64,000 nt of DNA from Anaerolineae bacterium (lineage in GTDB: Bacteria; Chloroflexota; Anaerolineae; Aggregatilineales; Phototrophicaceae), in NCBI GenBank assembly GCA_022824465.1, contig JAJDZV010000004.1:434001-498000 (forward strand). Direction: 5' to 3'. Made by a program: the position numbers and the translations under genes. Under the pieces are notes generated by a model. That model made no database searches. It saw only the letters and a program-made list of their open reading frames with translations, and had not been told where the DNA came from. Below, piece after piece: positions 53,397 to 63,044 of this stretch; within the stretch, counting starts at the first letter, position 1, and every line of letters begins with the position of its first letter.

Positions 53397-53586
53397 AAGC
53401 GGCGCCCTCCGCCGCGCGCCCGGCTGGTCACTGCGCCGGCTGCCCTGCCAATGGCGAAATAGTATACAATAGCGCCCAAGCCCGTTCAATTTGAGGCTGC
53501 CCGACGAGGTCCGCTCCAAGAGACGAGCCACGCGCGCATTTTCGATGTATCTTTGAGGTTAGCGGACAAGCCGGAGGGGAAGAGCC

Positions 53587-55626
53587 TTGGCAAATCAGCG
53601 CGCGCAAGACGAAGCCACTTACAGAAGACGAATAAACGCCTGGGCAATGTACGACTGGGCAAACTCAGCCTTCGCCACCACCATTCTCGCCAGCCTGCTG
53701 CCCATATACTACAGCACCGTCGCCGGCAGCACTCTGCCCAGCGAAGCGACCGCCACCGCCTATTGGTCGCTCACGATCAGCTTTTCGCTCTTCGTTCTGG
53801 CGATCCTCTCTCCAATCCTCGGCACGATCTCCGATGTCATGCGCAACAAGAAGCGCTTTCTGGCGGTCTTTATCGGCGCTGGCGTCCTTGGCGCCGGGCT
53901 GCTCATCCTGGTGAGCACCGGCGACTGGCTCTTGGCGTCGCTCTTCTTCGTCATCGGGCGGATCGGCTTCGGTGGCTCGATCGTCTTCTATGACGCGCTG
54001 CTGCCGCATGTCGCCCGCAAACAAGACCGCGACTGGGTATCCTCGCGCGGCTATGCCCTCGGCTATCTTGGCGGCGGCCTCTTGCTGACGATCAACGTCG
54101 CGATGTTTTTCTTCATCCCGGACAGCGTCTTCGAAAACGCCGGCATTCGTTTGTCCTTCCTCAGCGTGGCGCTCTGGTGGCTGCTTTTCTCGCTGCCTAT
54201 TCTGCGCCAAGTGCCGGAACCGCCATCCGTGCGCGTTATCCTTCAGCGCGGCGAAACTGTGCTCGGCGTCAGCCTCAGACGCTTGCGCGCCACCTTTCGC
54301 AACATCCGACGCTACCGCGAGCTATTCAAATATCTGGTCGCCTTCCTCATCTACAACGACGCCATCGGCACCATCATCGCCGTGGCCGCGATCTACGGCG
54401 CGGAACTCGGCTTCGGGCTTACCGAGCTGGTACTCGCCATATTGCTCGTGCAATTCGCCGGCATCCCTTTCAGCATCATATTCGGCCGCTTGCCCGCGCA
54501 TAATGACAACCGCGCGCCCTTCTACCTTGCATTCATCGTGATAAACGCGATCGCGCTGCCAATTCTCGGCGTTGCGCTCGTCATGGTCCTGCCCGCCACC
54601 GTAACAGGCGCCAAACCAGCATCCTTTCGCCCGCAGGGCGAGTACGTCGGCGAGGGCGTCTATCGGCTGGAAAGCGACAGCGCCCGCGCAACCGGCCAAT
54701 GGCAGGACCTCCTCGTGCCAGGCGACGAACTCATCGGCGATGACTTCTTGGGCCGCCTGTCCGCCCCGCTGACGGGCAGGCCTGAGGACCAGCGATACAT
54801 CGTCAGCGGCGACGCCTCAGCCACGCAGAGTTTTGCTTACAACGGCGCGCTGCTTGAACTGACCTACCGCCTGGCGCCGGATGGCGGTCTCATTGGCTTT
54901 CAACTGAATGACGAACCCTTGACCGACGACAATGGCGACAGGATCACACTCGACACATACAGCGATACGCTGCGCTACAGCGAAACCGCAACGATTGAAG
55001 TCAGCGCCGCCGGCAGGCATACGCTGGCGATCATCGTTCTCCCGCGCGCCGACGACGCCACTGGCGGCAACACAGTCGCCCTCTCCCAGATTGAAGTCTT
55101 GCCCGCCTCGCGCGAAAGCAGCCTGCCGACAATCATGCTGATCATCGTCGCCTTTGAAGCGGCCGCCCTCGCCGTCGCCTGGCTGCTCCGCTCGCGTTTC
55201 GTGAACCTCTCCAACTGGCTGGATACCCGCCGCAGCATCCTGCTTTCGCTCTTCGTGTACAGCATCGTCGCCTGCTGGGGATTCATCCTGGACGCCACGC
55301 TGGAATTCTGGATGCTCGCTTTGATGGTGTCGATGGTGCAAGGCGGCAGCCAAGCCCTGAGCCGCAGCCTCTACGCCAGTCTCTGTCCAACTGCCAAGAG
55401 CGGCGAATTCTTCGGCTTCTACAGCATCATGGAGAAGTTCGCCTCCATCATCGGACCGCTGATCTTCGCCTTCGCTGGCATCGTCTTGGGCAGCAGCCGC
55501 CCGGCAATCCTCAGCTTGATTCTGCTATTCTTGCTTGGCGGCTATTTGCTCAGCCGGGTCGATATCGATGAGGGACAGCGCCTCGCCCACGAAGAAGACG
55601 CCGAGCACGGCATCGTCGCCGAGTAA
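53587..55626 (+). CDS. MFS transporter (Atg22/UMF1-like) with inserted extracytoplasmic domain
   Basis: A 679-residue transporter of the major facilitator family. The N-terminal WAMYDWANSAFATTILASL is typical of the Atg22-like branch. Nine to ten helices precede residue 342, then a hydrophilic insert (about 342-510) with beta-strand-like segments, for example GVYRLESDSARATGQWQDL and LLELTYRLAPDGGLIGFQLN, and four more helices after LPTIMLIIVAFEAAALAVAW. Such an insert is not usual in this family and could be a ligand-sensing or sugar-binding domain. TTG at 53587 with GGAGGGG upstream is the start. Confidence 0.8.
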   Translation: MANQRAQDEATYRRRINAWAMYDWANSAFATTILASLLPIYYSTVAGSTLPSEATATAYWSLTISFSLFVLAILSPILGTISDVMRNKKRFLAVFIGAGVLGAGLLILVSTGDWLLASLFFVIGRIGFGGSIVFYDALLPHVARKQDRDWVSSRGYALGYLGGGLLLTINVAMFFFIPDSVFENAGIRLSFLSVALWWLLFSLPILRQVPEPPSVRVILQRGETVLGVSLRRLRATFRNIRRYRELFKYLVAFLIYNDAIGTIIAVAAIYGAELGFGLTELVLAILLVQFAGIPFSIIFGRLPAHNDNRAPFYLAFIVINAIALPILGVALVMVLPATVTGAKPASFRPQGEYVGEGVYRLESDSARATGQWQDLLVPGDELIGDDFLGRLSAPLTGRPEDQRYIVSGDASATQSFAYNGALLELTYRLAPDGGLIGFQLNDEPLTDDNGDRITLDTYSDTLRYSETATIEVSAAGRHTLAIIVLPRADDATGGNTVALSQIEVLPASRESSLPTIMLIIVAFEAAALAVAWLLRSRFVNLSNWLDTRRSILLSLFVYSIVACWGFILDATLEFWMLALMVSMVQGGSQALSRSLYASLCPTAKSGEFFGFYSIMEKFASIIGPLIFAFAGIVLGSSRPAILSLILLFLLGGYLLSRVDIDEGQRLAHEEDAEHGIVAE

Positions 55627-55722
55627 GGTCGAGCAGACCTAGTCGCCAGAAAGCATTGAGAATGACTGCCGTTTCAACGCGATCTCCATCGTCATCGAAA
55701 CGGCATAGGCGCGAGCCAGTGT

Positions 55723-55785
55723 CTCGCCCGCATCAGATTCTCCGAATGAAAGGGATTTACTCTTCGTTTTTCACCGCTCGGTTGG
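55723..55785 (+). repeat. Dispersed 60-bp element, copy B (upstream of peroxiredoxin 2)
   Basis: CTCGCCCGCATCAGATTC, TCCGAATG and CTCTTCGT with TTCACC align with copy A upstream of the other peroxiredoxin gene. Confidence 0.6.
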
Positions 55786-55862
55786 ACCTAAAGGCTATCT
55801 GCTCCAGGCGATGAAACTGCTACAATGTAATGAGAGCTATCCAACTCAAGGAGCGCAACACG

Positions 55863-56336
55863 ATGCCGGTCGTCGGCCAGCCAGCCCCGGAGTTTGAACT
55901 TCTCAATCAAGACGGGCGTACCGCGCGCCTCAGCGACTATCGCGGTTCGCGCCTGATCATCTTCGCTTTCCCCAAAGCCAATACGATGGGCTGCAACAAT
56001 CAAGCCTGCTCCTTCCGCGACGTCTTCCCCCAGATCGAATCGCAAAACGCCGTCGTCCTTGGCGTCAGCTCCGACAGCGTCGACCAGCTCGCTCGCTGGA
56101 AGCGCTTGAAGCGCCTGCAATACGACCTGCTGTCCGATCCCGACCACGCCATGCTCGACGCCTGGGATGCCTGGGGCTTCAAGCTGCTCTTTTTCAAGCT
56201 GCCAATTTCCGCCACCCGCTCTTACTGGGTCATCGACGAAAACGGCGTCCTGGTTGACCAGCAGATCGGCGTCGGTCCGCAAGAGAGCGTCGACAAAGCC
56301 TTGGCGGCTGTGGAGCGCCTGGCAAACTCCGCCTGA
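55863..56336 (+). CDS. Peroxiredoxin, BCP/PrxQ type (second copy)
   Basis: A 157-residue paralogue of the protein at 48990, with the same blocks FELLNQDGRTARLSDYRGS, NTMGCNNQACSF holding the peroxidatic Cys, and LLSDPDHAMLDAWDAWGF. The ATG at 55863 is preferred; a TACAAT hexamer lies about 35 bases before it. It and the other copy share an upstream repeat, so common regulation is possible. Confidence 0.92.
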   Translation: MPVVGQPAPEFELLNQDGRTARLSDYRGSRLIIFAFPKANTMGCNNQACSFRDVFPQIESQNAVVLGVSSDSVDQLARWKRLKRLQYDLLSDPDHAMLDAWDAWGFKLLFFKLPISATRSYWVIDENGVLVDQQIGVGPQESVDKALAAVERLANSA

Positions 56337-56440
56337 CGCGCCCGGCAGCCTATCAGCTCACGCGAATAACTCTTTCGCCCATCAACCTGAGACCAGTATC
56401 ATAACGCCTGTCAGCTAGAAAGTGGCAATGGGACGGTAAC

Positions 56441-57460
56441 ATGAAACTCATCCTTGTCGGTTTCGGCGTCGTCGGGCAAGGCTTCGCCGAGATTCTCCAG
56501 AGCAAAGCATCGTGGCTTAGCCGGGAACGCGGCTTCGTGCCCACGATCGTCGGCGTCGTGACTGCGACCAAAGGTTCACTCTTTCTGCCTGACGGTCTTG
56601 ATTCCTCGGCCCTGCTCGCGGCCGCCGAAACCGGCAGCTTCGACGCCTATCCCCGGCATGCTGATTTGCGCCGCGACATGAGCGTCAGCGACATAATCGG
56701 CGCCGGCATTGCGGACGCGTTGGTCGAAGTCAGCCCGACCAACCTCGACACCGCCCAGCCCGCGCTCGCCAATTGCCTTCAAGCCCTTGACGCGGGCCTG
56801 CATCTCGCGCTCGCCAACAAGGGTCCGGTCGCGCTCGACCTGTTGCGCCTGCGCGCCAAGGCAAATGCAAAGGGACTTCAACTACGCTATGAAGCCACGG
56901 TCATGGCGGGCACGCCCATTATGCAAATGGCGGAGGAGGCGCTGGCGGGCTGCCAAATCCAGGCTGCTCGCGGCATCTTGAACGGCACCACCAACTATAT
57001 CTTGACGCAGATGGAAAATGGCATGTCTTACGCCGACGCGCTCGCCCAAGCACAGGCGCTGGGTTACGCCGAAACCGATCCCGCCGGCGATGTCGAAGGC
57101 TGGGACGCCGCCGGCAAGGTCTTGATCCTGGCCGGCGCGCTCTTCGGCCGCCGCCTCAATATGAGCGATCTGGATGTAAGCGGCATCACGGGCCTTGCCA
57201 GCGACGACATCGCCGACGCCAAAGCGGCTGGCGAGCGCTACAAGTTGATCGCCGAAGCGACGCCCGATGGCGGCTCGGTCGCGGCGACGCGCCTGCCGTT
57301 AAGCAATCCCTTGGCCAGCGTCTCCGGCGCGACCAACGCCATCACGCTTGACACCGACCTCATGGGCGCGGTCACCTTGATCGGCGCCGGCGCCGGCAAG
57401 CGGGAAACCGGCAGCGCGATTCTGGCCGACTTGCTGGCGATTAACCGCGCTGCCCGCTAA
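56441..57460 (+). CDS. Homoserine dehydrogenase (no ACT domain)
   Basis: A 339-residue NAD(P)-dependent enzyme that reduces aspartate semialdehyde to homoserine on the way to Thr and Met. The Rossmann motif is VGFGVVGQGFAEIL, the active-site Lys lies in ANKGPVALDLLRL, and RGILNGTTNYILTQM is the substrate-binding block, together with GYAETDPAGDVEGWDAAGK. The C-terminal ACT regulatory domain of many homologues is absent, so it may be insensitive to threonine. A thrB or thrC gene is not adjacent. Confidence 0.93.
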   Translation: MKLILVGFGVVGQGFAEILQSKASWLSRERGFVPTIVGVVTATKGSLFLPDGLDSSALLAAAETGSFDAYPRHADLRRDMSVSDIIGAGIADALVEVSPTNLDTAQPALANCLQALDAGLHLALANKGPVALDLLRLRAKANAKGLQLRYEATVMAGTPIMQMAEEALAGCQIQAARGILNGTTNYILTQMENGMSYADALAQAQALGYAETDPAGDVEGWDAAGKVLILAGALFGRRLNMSDLDVSGITGLASDDIADAKAAGERYKLIAEATPDGGSVAATRLPLSNPLASVSGATNAITLDTDLMGAVTLIGAGAGKRETGSAILADLLAINRAAR

Positions 57461-57528
57461 AGCCCAGCCGGACCAGCAACCTATAGGTTGTTAATGCGTA
57501 AACAAGTATACGCGGAGCCAACACAGCT

Positions 57529-57558
57529 TTGAAAATAGCGGTACAACTATGCTATACT
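57529..57558 (+). promoter_or_regulatory. Promoter of pspA
   Basis: TTGAAA (57529-57534) and TATACT (57553-57558) are 18 bases apart, 54 bases before the pspA ATG. Confidence 0.6.
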
Positions 57559-57611
57559 GGCTGCAATCCGCAGCTTGCACGAGTCTAGCGCAGTAAGGGG
57601 TAAATCCACAA

Positions 57612-58292
57612 ATGCCATCCATTTTACAGAAGGTTCAAACGCTCTTCAGCGCCAATATGCACGGAATGATTGACCGCGCGCTGGAGACAAATTCGCTGAA
57701 AGTTATGGATGAATACATCCGGCAGGTGGAGCGCAACCTGGATGCTCTCGACGACTCAGCGGCGACAGTCGGCGGCTCCGTCCGCACCCTCAAGCGCAAA
57801 TACGAAGAATTCTCCAATCTTTCCGACAAGCTTGACCGCGATATCGATACGCTGATCCTGCGCGGAAAGAACGATCTCGCCGCCGCCGCTCAAGCCGAAC
57901 TGAACACCAAACAGGAACTGGCGCAAGAGTACTATGAGCAGTGGCAGGCGCAAGAAGAGCAATACCAAAGCATGCTCAACATGCGCCTGAAGCTCGAGAG
58001 TCGCCTCACCACCATCAAACAGGAACGCGAAAAGATGCGCTCCCTGATGGAGTTGGCTGAAACCAAGAAGGTCATGACCAAGACCCTCAAAGCCATGGAC
58101 AAACTCGATACCACAGGCGACCAGGAAATTGACTCGCTGCTGGATTCCATCTATTCCAAAATCGACGAAGAAGACGCCCGCGCCGAGCTCGCCAGCCGCA
58201 AGCTCTCTGACCAGATCGAGGACACCGTTGGCATTGGGCAGGTCGAACTGCAATTGGAGGAGCGGCGGCAACGGCTCCTGGGCGACGCATAA
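57612..58292 (+). CDS. pspA: PspA/IM30-family membrane-stress protein
   Basis: A 226-residue coiled-coil protein of the PspA/Vipp1 (ESCRT-III-like) family, which coats and repairs stressed membranes. It shows the start MPSILQKVQTLFSANMHGMI, KVMDEYIRQVERNLDALDD and long amphipathic coiled-coil helices with many Glu, Lys and Gln. There is no transmembrane segment. It is followed 102 bases later by a membrane protein with coiled coils, which is likely its partner, as is common for PspA loci. Confidence 0.92.
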   Translation: MPSILQKVQTLFSANMHGMIDRALETNSLKVMDEYIRQVERNLDALDDSAATVGGSVRTLKRKYEEFSNLSDKLDRDIDTLILRGKNDLAAAAQAELNTKQELAQEYYEQWQAQEEQYQSMLNMRLKLESRLTTIKQEREKMRSLMELAETKKVMTKTLKAMDKLDTTGDQEIDSLLDSIYSKIDEEDARAELASRKLSDQIEDTVGIGQVELQLEERRQRLLGDA

Positions 58293-58394
58293 TCGATTAT
58301 CAGCGAAGATATAGACGCCGGTTGCGCCTGAGAACCACGCGTTGCGCGTAGGACAGGCCGAAACCGCGCGAGCAAAAAGGAACGCCTGAAGGGC

Positions 58395-59378
58395 ATGACT
58401 GCCGAAACTGACGGAAGGCAAAAGGTCTTGGGCGCGCTGCTGGCGAACGCCCTGCTGCGCTGGGAGACCTTGGTGACCCTGATGGTCACCGCCATCCTGT
58501 TCCTCTTTGTGCAGGATGTTAGCTTGCCCTTCCTGGAATGGCAGCCCTGGTTCTGGCTGGTGCTTGGCGGCTTGGCCGAAGGCGTGCTGGTCGCGTCGAC
58601 CCTCACAGACCCGGAAGCGACCGAACAGGCGCTGGCGGAAGACTTCGAGCGCGAGTACGATCTGCGCAATATTCGCAACCGCGTCTCACGCGAGCGACTG
58701 CGCGACGCCTTCGAGTATCGCCGAAACATGCTGAAGCTGGCGGACATCGCTCGCGGCGCCATGCGCACGCGCCAGCGCACACTCATCAGCGGCATCAATG
58801 ACTGGATCGCCCACATGTACAGCCTGGCGAACCGCATCGACTACTTCGAGAACAATGATCTGGCGGCGCGCGACCTCCAGCAAGTGCCGCGCAAAATCCA
58901 GTTGGTGAAGCAGCGCATCGAAAACGAGCGAGACAAAGGCACCCGCCACGACCTGCAACAGCAGCTTAAGCTCCTCCAGCGGCAGCTTGTCAGCCTGGAA
59001 GCCAGCGCCAGCATCATCAAGCGCGCTGAAATCCAACTCGAGAGCACCTTGTCCGCCTTGGGCACCGTCTACGCTCAGATGTCCCTGCTCGGCACAAAAG
59101 ACACCAAGAGCATCAGGGGGCAGCGCTTGGGCATCGAAATCAAGGAAGAGATCGACAAACTGCAAGACACCATTGACGCGATGGACGAAGTTCAACTCCA
59201 CGGCCAAAGCTTGAGTTTCGAATTCGAAGACGACCTGTTTGGCGCCGAAGCGGCCGCGCTGGAAACAGAGGAAGAGGCGAAACGGCAGCGGTTGAGCGTC
59301 TCTGGAGGCTCGCCTGAAGACGGCGCCGAACTGGCGGCTCTTGCTGCCGACGACACGCAATTGCAGAGCCAGCGATAG
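58395..59378 (+). CDS. Two-pass membrane protein with long coiled coil (putative PspA partner)
   Basis: The 327-residue product has two hydrophobic segments at the N-terminus (TLMVTAILFLFVQDVSLPF and WFWLVLGGLAEGVLVASTL), then a heptad-rich cytoplasmic region from about residue 80 (DLRNIRNRVSRERLRDAFEY, KLLQRQLVSLEASASIIKR), ending in an acidic tail. It resembles no PspB, PspC or LiaF that I know. It may anchor PspA to the membrane, an inference from proximity and coiled-coil content. Ribosome-binding site weak; the ATG at 58395 follows the longest consistent frame. Confidence 0.65.
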   Translation: MTAETDGRQKVLGALLANALLRWETLVTLMVTAILFLFVQDVSLPFLEWQPWFWLVLGGLAEGVLVASTLTDPEATEQALAEDFEREYDLRNIRNRVSRERLRDAFEYRRNMLKLADIARGAMRTRQRTLISGINDWIAHMYSLANRIDYFENNDLAARDLQQVPRKIQLVKQRIENERDKGTRHDLQQQLKLLQRQLVSLEASASIIKRAEIQLESTLSALGTVYAQMSLLGTKDTKSIRGQRLGIEIKEEIDKLQDTIDAMDEVQLHGQSLSFEFEDDLFGAEAAALETEEEAKRQRLSVSGGSPEDGAELAALAADDTQLQSQR

Positions 59379-59494
59379 CGGCAAGCGCTCGTCCAGTTCC
59401 TGCCAGGCATTGATTCAACTCCCCCGGCATAGGCTTGCCTCCGCGAGCTTTCAAGGTACTTTCTAATTTTGGCGTAGACATCAAGGAGTGCGAA

Positions 59495-59878
59495 ATGTCC
59501 ACCATAAACTGGTTCGAGGTCCCGGTTGCTGACTTTGAGCGCGCATGCAAGTTCTACGAAGCGGTTCTGCAAAAGCAACTCTTCATCAATGATCAGCGCG
59601 AGACAATGGGCAGCATGCTCGGCGTTTTCCCGCATGATGGCCAGGTGGGCGGCTGCCTGGTTCACAATCCGCAATACGGTTATACGCCATCCTTAGAAGG
59701 CGCCTTGGTCTACTTCACCATTGAAGGCGATATGGACAGCGCTTTGGCGCGCGTGCCCGATGCCGGCGGCGAAGTGCTGCTGCCAAAAACGGCGCTGGGC
59801 GAGAATGCCGGCGGCGGCTTTGTCAGCTGGGTGCGGGATACCGAGGGCAATAAAGTCGGCTTCTACTCGGTAGAATAA
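59495..59878 (+). CDS. VOC-fold (glyoxalase-like) protein
   Basis: A 127-residue protein with two halves of the vicinal oxygen chelate fold: INWFEVPVADFERACKFYEA, QVGGCLVHNPQYG, LVYFTIEGDMDSAL, SWVRDTEGNKVGFYSVE. It resembles the YkcA/PhnB type of small VOC proteins. AAGGAG six bases upstream supports the ATG at 59495. Substrate unknown; it converges with the amino-acid permease gene. Confidence 0.85.
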   Translation: MSTINWFEVPVADFERACKFYEAVLQKQLFINDQRETMGSMLGVFPHDGQVGGCLVHNPQYGYTPSLEGALVYFTIEGDMDSALARVPDAGGEVLLPKTALGENAGGGFVSWVRDTEGNKVGFYSVE

Positions 59879-59894
59879 TTCGAACGACTGGTCG

Positions 59895-60899
59895 CTATTC
59901 GAAAGACTCGACGACCGGCTCGCGCTTCGTCTTGCCGGGCATCAGGCGCTGGAGTTGCTTGACCAGGCGCGGCGTCTCGCGGTCAATGTTGATGGTGTCT
60001 TCGAGCAGGTTGACCAGGGTCGAGGCGATGATCACCAGCGTCAAGTAGATATAGGCGGTCACGGCGTAGGTTTCGACATAACGGAAGGAGCGCCCGGACG
60101 ACAGCTTGGCGATCTGGGTGACATCGCGAATGCCGAGGAATGCGAGCAGCGACGAGTCCTTGATCATGGCGACGAAGTCATTGCCCAAGGGCGGCAGCAC
60201 ATTGCGAAAAGCCTGCGGCAGGATGATTGACCGCATCGTCTGCCAGTAGGTCATCCCGACTGAATAGGCGGCTTCAAACTGGCCCTTTGGAATCGACTGA
60301 ATGCCGGCGCGGATTGTCTCCGACATATAGGCGCCGTAAGTCGCGCCCAAGGCGACGATCGCCGTCATGGGCGAGCTGCCCCGCCAGATGATATTGGGGA
60401 TATCCGAATTGCCGAGCAAGTCGCGCACGCTCACGAGCACGACGCTATTGAGCAGATCGCGCATCGCCGGAACCGCGATGAAGGCGGTCACCAGCAGCAC
60501 AATCAGAATCGGAATGCCGCGCATCACGTTTACATATACCGTGCAGACATTGAAGACGGCAATGCGCAGCACTCGCAGCGCTGCCCGGCTAAGCGTCTGT
60601 CGCGACTGCGGCGGATCGGGCGGATTCGAGCGAATGATGCCGACTACCATTGCAATCAGCAGCGCCGTGACATACGACGTGCCGCTGACGAAGAGCGTCA
60701 TGACGATGCCTTCGGCGAGCTGCCCGAAGATATTCGAATAGACCGAATCTGTCAGGATGCTGAATGCCAGCAAGACGCCCAGCAGCACGAGAAAGAGAAA
60801 CCAGTAGGGGAAGGTATAGAGCCGGGTATACCGCATGGCGCGCCCGCGCGATTCAGCGATGATCTCGTCCAAGTCAGGCTCAACGCGAGGCGATGCCAT
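59895..60899 (-). CDS. Polar amino-acid ABC transporter permease
   Basis: The 334-residue protein is an inner-membrane permease of the HisM/GlnP family. Marks are GIVMTLFVSGTSYVTALLIA, VNVMRGIPILIVLL, and the EAA-type loop TYWQTMRSIILPQAFRNVLP (Gly and Pro positions typical). The N-terminal 30 residues are charged and precede the first helix. It probably works with the duplicated binding protein upstream (61005). No ATPase gene is in the window. Confidence 0.92.
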   Translation of the reverse strand: MASPRVEPDLDEIIAESRGRAMRYTRLYTFPYWFLFLVLLGVLLAFSILTDSVYSNIFGQLAEGIVMTLFVSGTSYVTALLIAMVVGIIRSNPPDPPQSRQTLSRAALRVLRIAVFNVCTVYVNVMRGIPILIVLLVTAFIAVPAMRDLLNSVVLVSVRDLLGNSDIPNIIWRGSSPMTAIVALGATYGAYMSETIRAGIQSIPKGQFEAAYSVGMTYWQTMRSIILPQAFRNVLPPLGNDFVAMIKDSSLLAFLGIRDVTQIAKLSSGRSFRYVETYAVTAYIYLTLVIIASTLVNLLEDTINIDRETPRLVKQLQRLMPGKTKREPVVESFE

Positions 60900-60934
60900 G
60901 GTTTGTCCTTGGCAAAATAGACGGCAAAAGCATG

Positions 60935-60963
60935 AAGCGGGACAGGATCGTCCTGCCCCGCTT
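60935..60963 (-). promoter_or_regulatory. Long hairpin between binding-protein and permease genes
   Basis: Thirteen paired bases (one mismatch) around the loop TCG; on the minus strand a run of four T follows about five bases later. It may partly stop transcription or protect the upstream mRNA, which would give more binding protein than permease. Confidence 0.45.
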
Positions 60964-61004
60964 GCTTGCAGCGTCGCTACCGATTTGGCTGGCGACCGCG
61001 CGGA

Positions 61005-62483
61005 TTAGGCGTCGGCGCCGAACCACTTGTCATTGATGGCTTGCAGCGTACCGTCGGCCATCATGCTTTCCAGCGCGGCGTTGAAGGGTTCGACCAGATC
61101 AGACCCCTGCGGGTAGATAAAGCCCAACTGCTCCTTCGTCAGTTCTTCCGGCAGCAGCTTGATTTTGTCCGCGTTCAAGCCGGTGTAGCCTTGGCCTGCG
61201 ACGTCATCAATGACAACGGCGTCGACATCGCCACTGATGAGCGCTTGCACGGCGAAACCGAACTCGCCATAAGCGACGATGCGATCTTCCGGCACCAGAC
61301 CCGAAGCGGCTTCAAAGTTGGTGGTCGCCACCTGGACGCCGATGATGAAGTCGCCGGCCACAAAGTCGTCGACGGTGGCGAAGCGGTCGTCGTCAACGCG
61401 CACCATGAATTTCTGCGACAGGTCGATGTAGCCGATCGAGTAGTCGACGATCTTGGCGCGCTCTTCGGTGATGGTGATGCCGTCCGCCGCCATGTCGTAT
61501 TCGCCATTGGAGACAGCCACGATCATGCCTTCCCAACTGGTTTCGATGAACTCGGGCGCGCAGTTCAGCAGTTCACATATCATGCCGAGCGTGTCGTAGT
61601 CCCAACCGACTGCTTCGCCGGTTTCTTCGTCAATCACATTGAAGGGCATATAGGCATTTTCGACCGCGACGGTCACAACGCGCCCTTCGAGATCGGGCAG
61701 CATCATGTCGTCGTCTTCGTCGACGCCGAACCATTTGTCGTTGATGCCTTGCAGAGTGCCATCCGCCATAATGGTTTCGAGCGCGGCATTGATCGGCTCA
61801 ACCAGGTCTGAGCCCTGCGGATAGATGAAGCCGAGCTGCTCCTTGGTAAGTTCATCGGGCAGCAGCTTGATCTTGTCGGCGTTCAAGCCGGTGTAGCCTT
61901 GGCCTGCGACGTCGTCAATGACCACGGCGTCGACATCGCCGCTGATCAGCGCTTGCACGGCGAAACCGAACTCGCCATAAGCGACGATGCGATCTTCCGG
62001 CACCAGCCCTGAAGCAGCTTCAAAGTTGGTGGTGGCGACTTGCACGCCGATGATGAAATCGCCGGCGACAAATTCGTCGACATTAGCGAAGCGGTCTTCA
62101 CCAACGCGCACCATGAATTTCTGCGAGAGGTCGATATAGCCGATAGAGTAGTCGACGATCTGGGCGCGCTCTTCGGTGATGGTGATGCCGTCCGCCGCCA
62201 TGTCGTACTCGCCATTGGAGACAGCCACGATCATGCCTTCCCAACTGGTCTCGATGAAATCCAGCTGGCAGTTCAGCAACTCGCAGATGACGCCCAGGGT
62301 GTCGTAGTCCCATCCAACAGCTTCGCCGGTTTCTTCATCAATCACGTTAAAGGGCATATAGGCGTTTTCGACGGCCACCGTGACGACTCGTCCGTCGAGG
62401 TCGGGCAAATGCCCATCGGCGGCCAAGGGCATGGCCGCAAGCAACAAGAGTAAGAACAGAGTCAAATGCTTCGCCTTGAACAT
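61005..62483 (-). CDS. Amino-acid-binding ABC protein, internal tandem duplication
   Basis: The 492-residue product has a signal peptide (about 1-23) and two nearly identical solute-binding domains (residues 26-253 and 262-489) of the SBP_bac_3 type, as used by glutamine, arginine and other polar amino acid importers. Each carries [49 protein letters not shown] and [16 protein letters not shown] count of the two copies gives about 15 differing positions in 228, so about 93 percent identity. The linker between them is DEDDDMM. Fused tandem binding domains are rare; recent duplication is implied. It precedes the permease on the same strand. Confidence 0.9.
   Translation of the reverse strand: MFKAKHLTLFLLLLLAAMPLAADGHLPDLDGRVVTVAVENAYMPFNVIDEETGEAVGWDYDTLGVICELLNCQLDFIETSWEGMIVAVSNGEYDMAADGITITEERAQIVDYSIGYIDLSQKFMVRVGEDRFANVDEFVAGDFIIGVQVATTNFEAASGLVPEDRIVAYGEFGFAVQALISGDVDAVVIDDVAGQGYTGLNADKIKLLPDELTKEQLGFIYPQGSDLVEPINAALETIMADGTLQGINDKWFGVDEDDDMMLPDLEGRVVTVAVENAYMPFNVIDEETGEAVGWDYDTLGMICELLNCAPEFIETSWEGMIVAVSNGEYDMAADGITITEERAKIVDYSIGYIDLSQKFMVRVDDDRFATVDDFVAGDFIIGVQVATTNFEAASGLVPEDRIVAYGEFGFAVQALISGDVDAVVIDDVAGQGYTGLNADKIKLLPEELTKEQLGFIYPQGSDLVEPFNAALESMMADGTLQAINDKWFGADA
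61017..61700 (-). repeat. Tandem domain repeat, second copy (C-terminal)
   Basis: Encodes residues 262-489 of the binding protein. Aligned with 61725-62408 with an offset of 708 bases; nucleotide similarity is visibly high over the full length. Confidence 0.85.
61725..62408 (-). repeat. Tandem domain repeat, first copy (N-terminal)
   Basis: Encodes residues 26-253 of the binding protein, the mature-domain copy nearest the signal peptide. Confidence 0.85.
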
Positions 62484-62735
62484 GAGAATCCTCCGCTTAA
62501 TGCGCCACTGGGTGCTGACGGCGCTTTCAGTAAGAACATTCTATCATCTTTTGTGGCGCTGTCCTAGCTGGCGCGTCCGGCCGGCGCGCGTTCGCCAGCG
62601 GCTGTCGCCGTCATAGCCGCTGTGACCGCTTGCTTATCAGTAAAGAAAAAGGTGGACGCAGTATGGAAAAGTACTGATAGAAGCGGGATTGAGTATGGAG
62701 TTTCGACAGTCGATTGCGGCCGGAGTGGCATGCAC

Positions 62736-62754
62736 TATCGATACAGTATCGATA
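62736..62754. promoter_or_regulatory. Pair of palindromic octamers
   Basis: TATCGATA occurs twice, separated by CAG. Each is its own reverse complement, like operator half-sites. It lies about 250 bases upstream of the binding-protein start, on the far side of its gene start. Confidence 0.35.
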
Positions 62755-63044
62755 TAGCAAGCTGCGCGGGCGGGTTCGACGATTTTTGGGCTTCGAAAGC
62801 AGGATTTGAGTATGGCTCATATTGTGTTTGGGTTGGGCGCTGGGCATGTGAATGGGCGTTCATGGATGACGGTTTTGGGACTCACTCATTTCGAGATTAT
62901 CGGGCGACAGGCCTTGTGCATTTGACGGGCCCGGGGGACGAGCCACCGGAGTCGGTTGAAAGACACCTCCACCGCCCGGCCCCTTGCCCCCATCAAGACT
63001 GAGGACGGGACAGTTCTGGGATCGGAGCGCGCGGCGGTTTACCT

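Noticed and set aside
62622..63002. 126-codon plus-strand frame
   Set aside because: Composition (many Cys, Trp and Gly) is not protein-like, there is no ribosome-binding site, and no family is recognisable.
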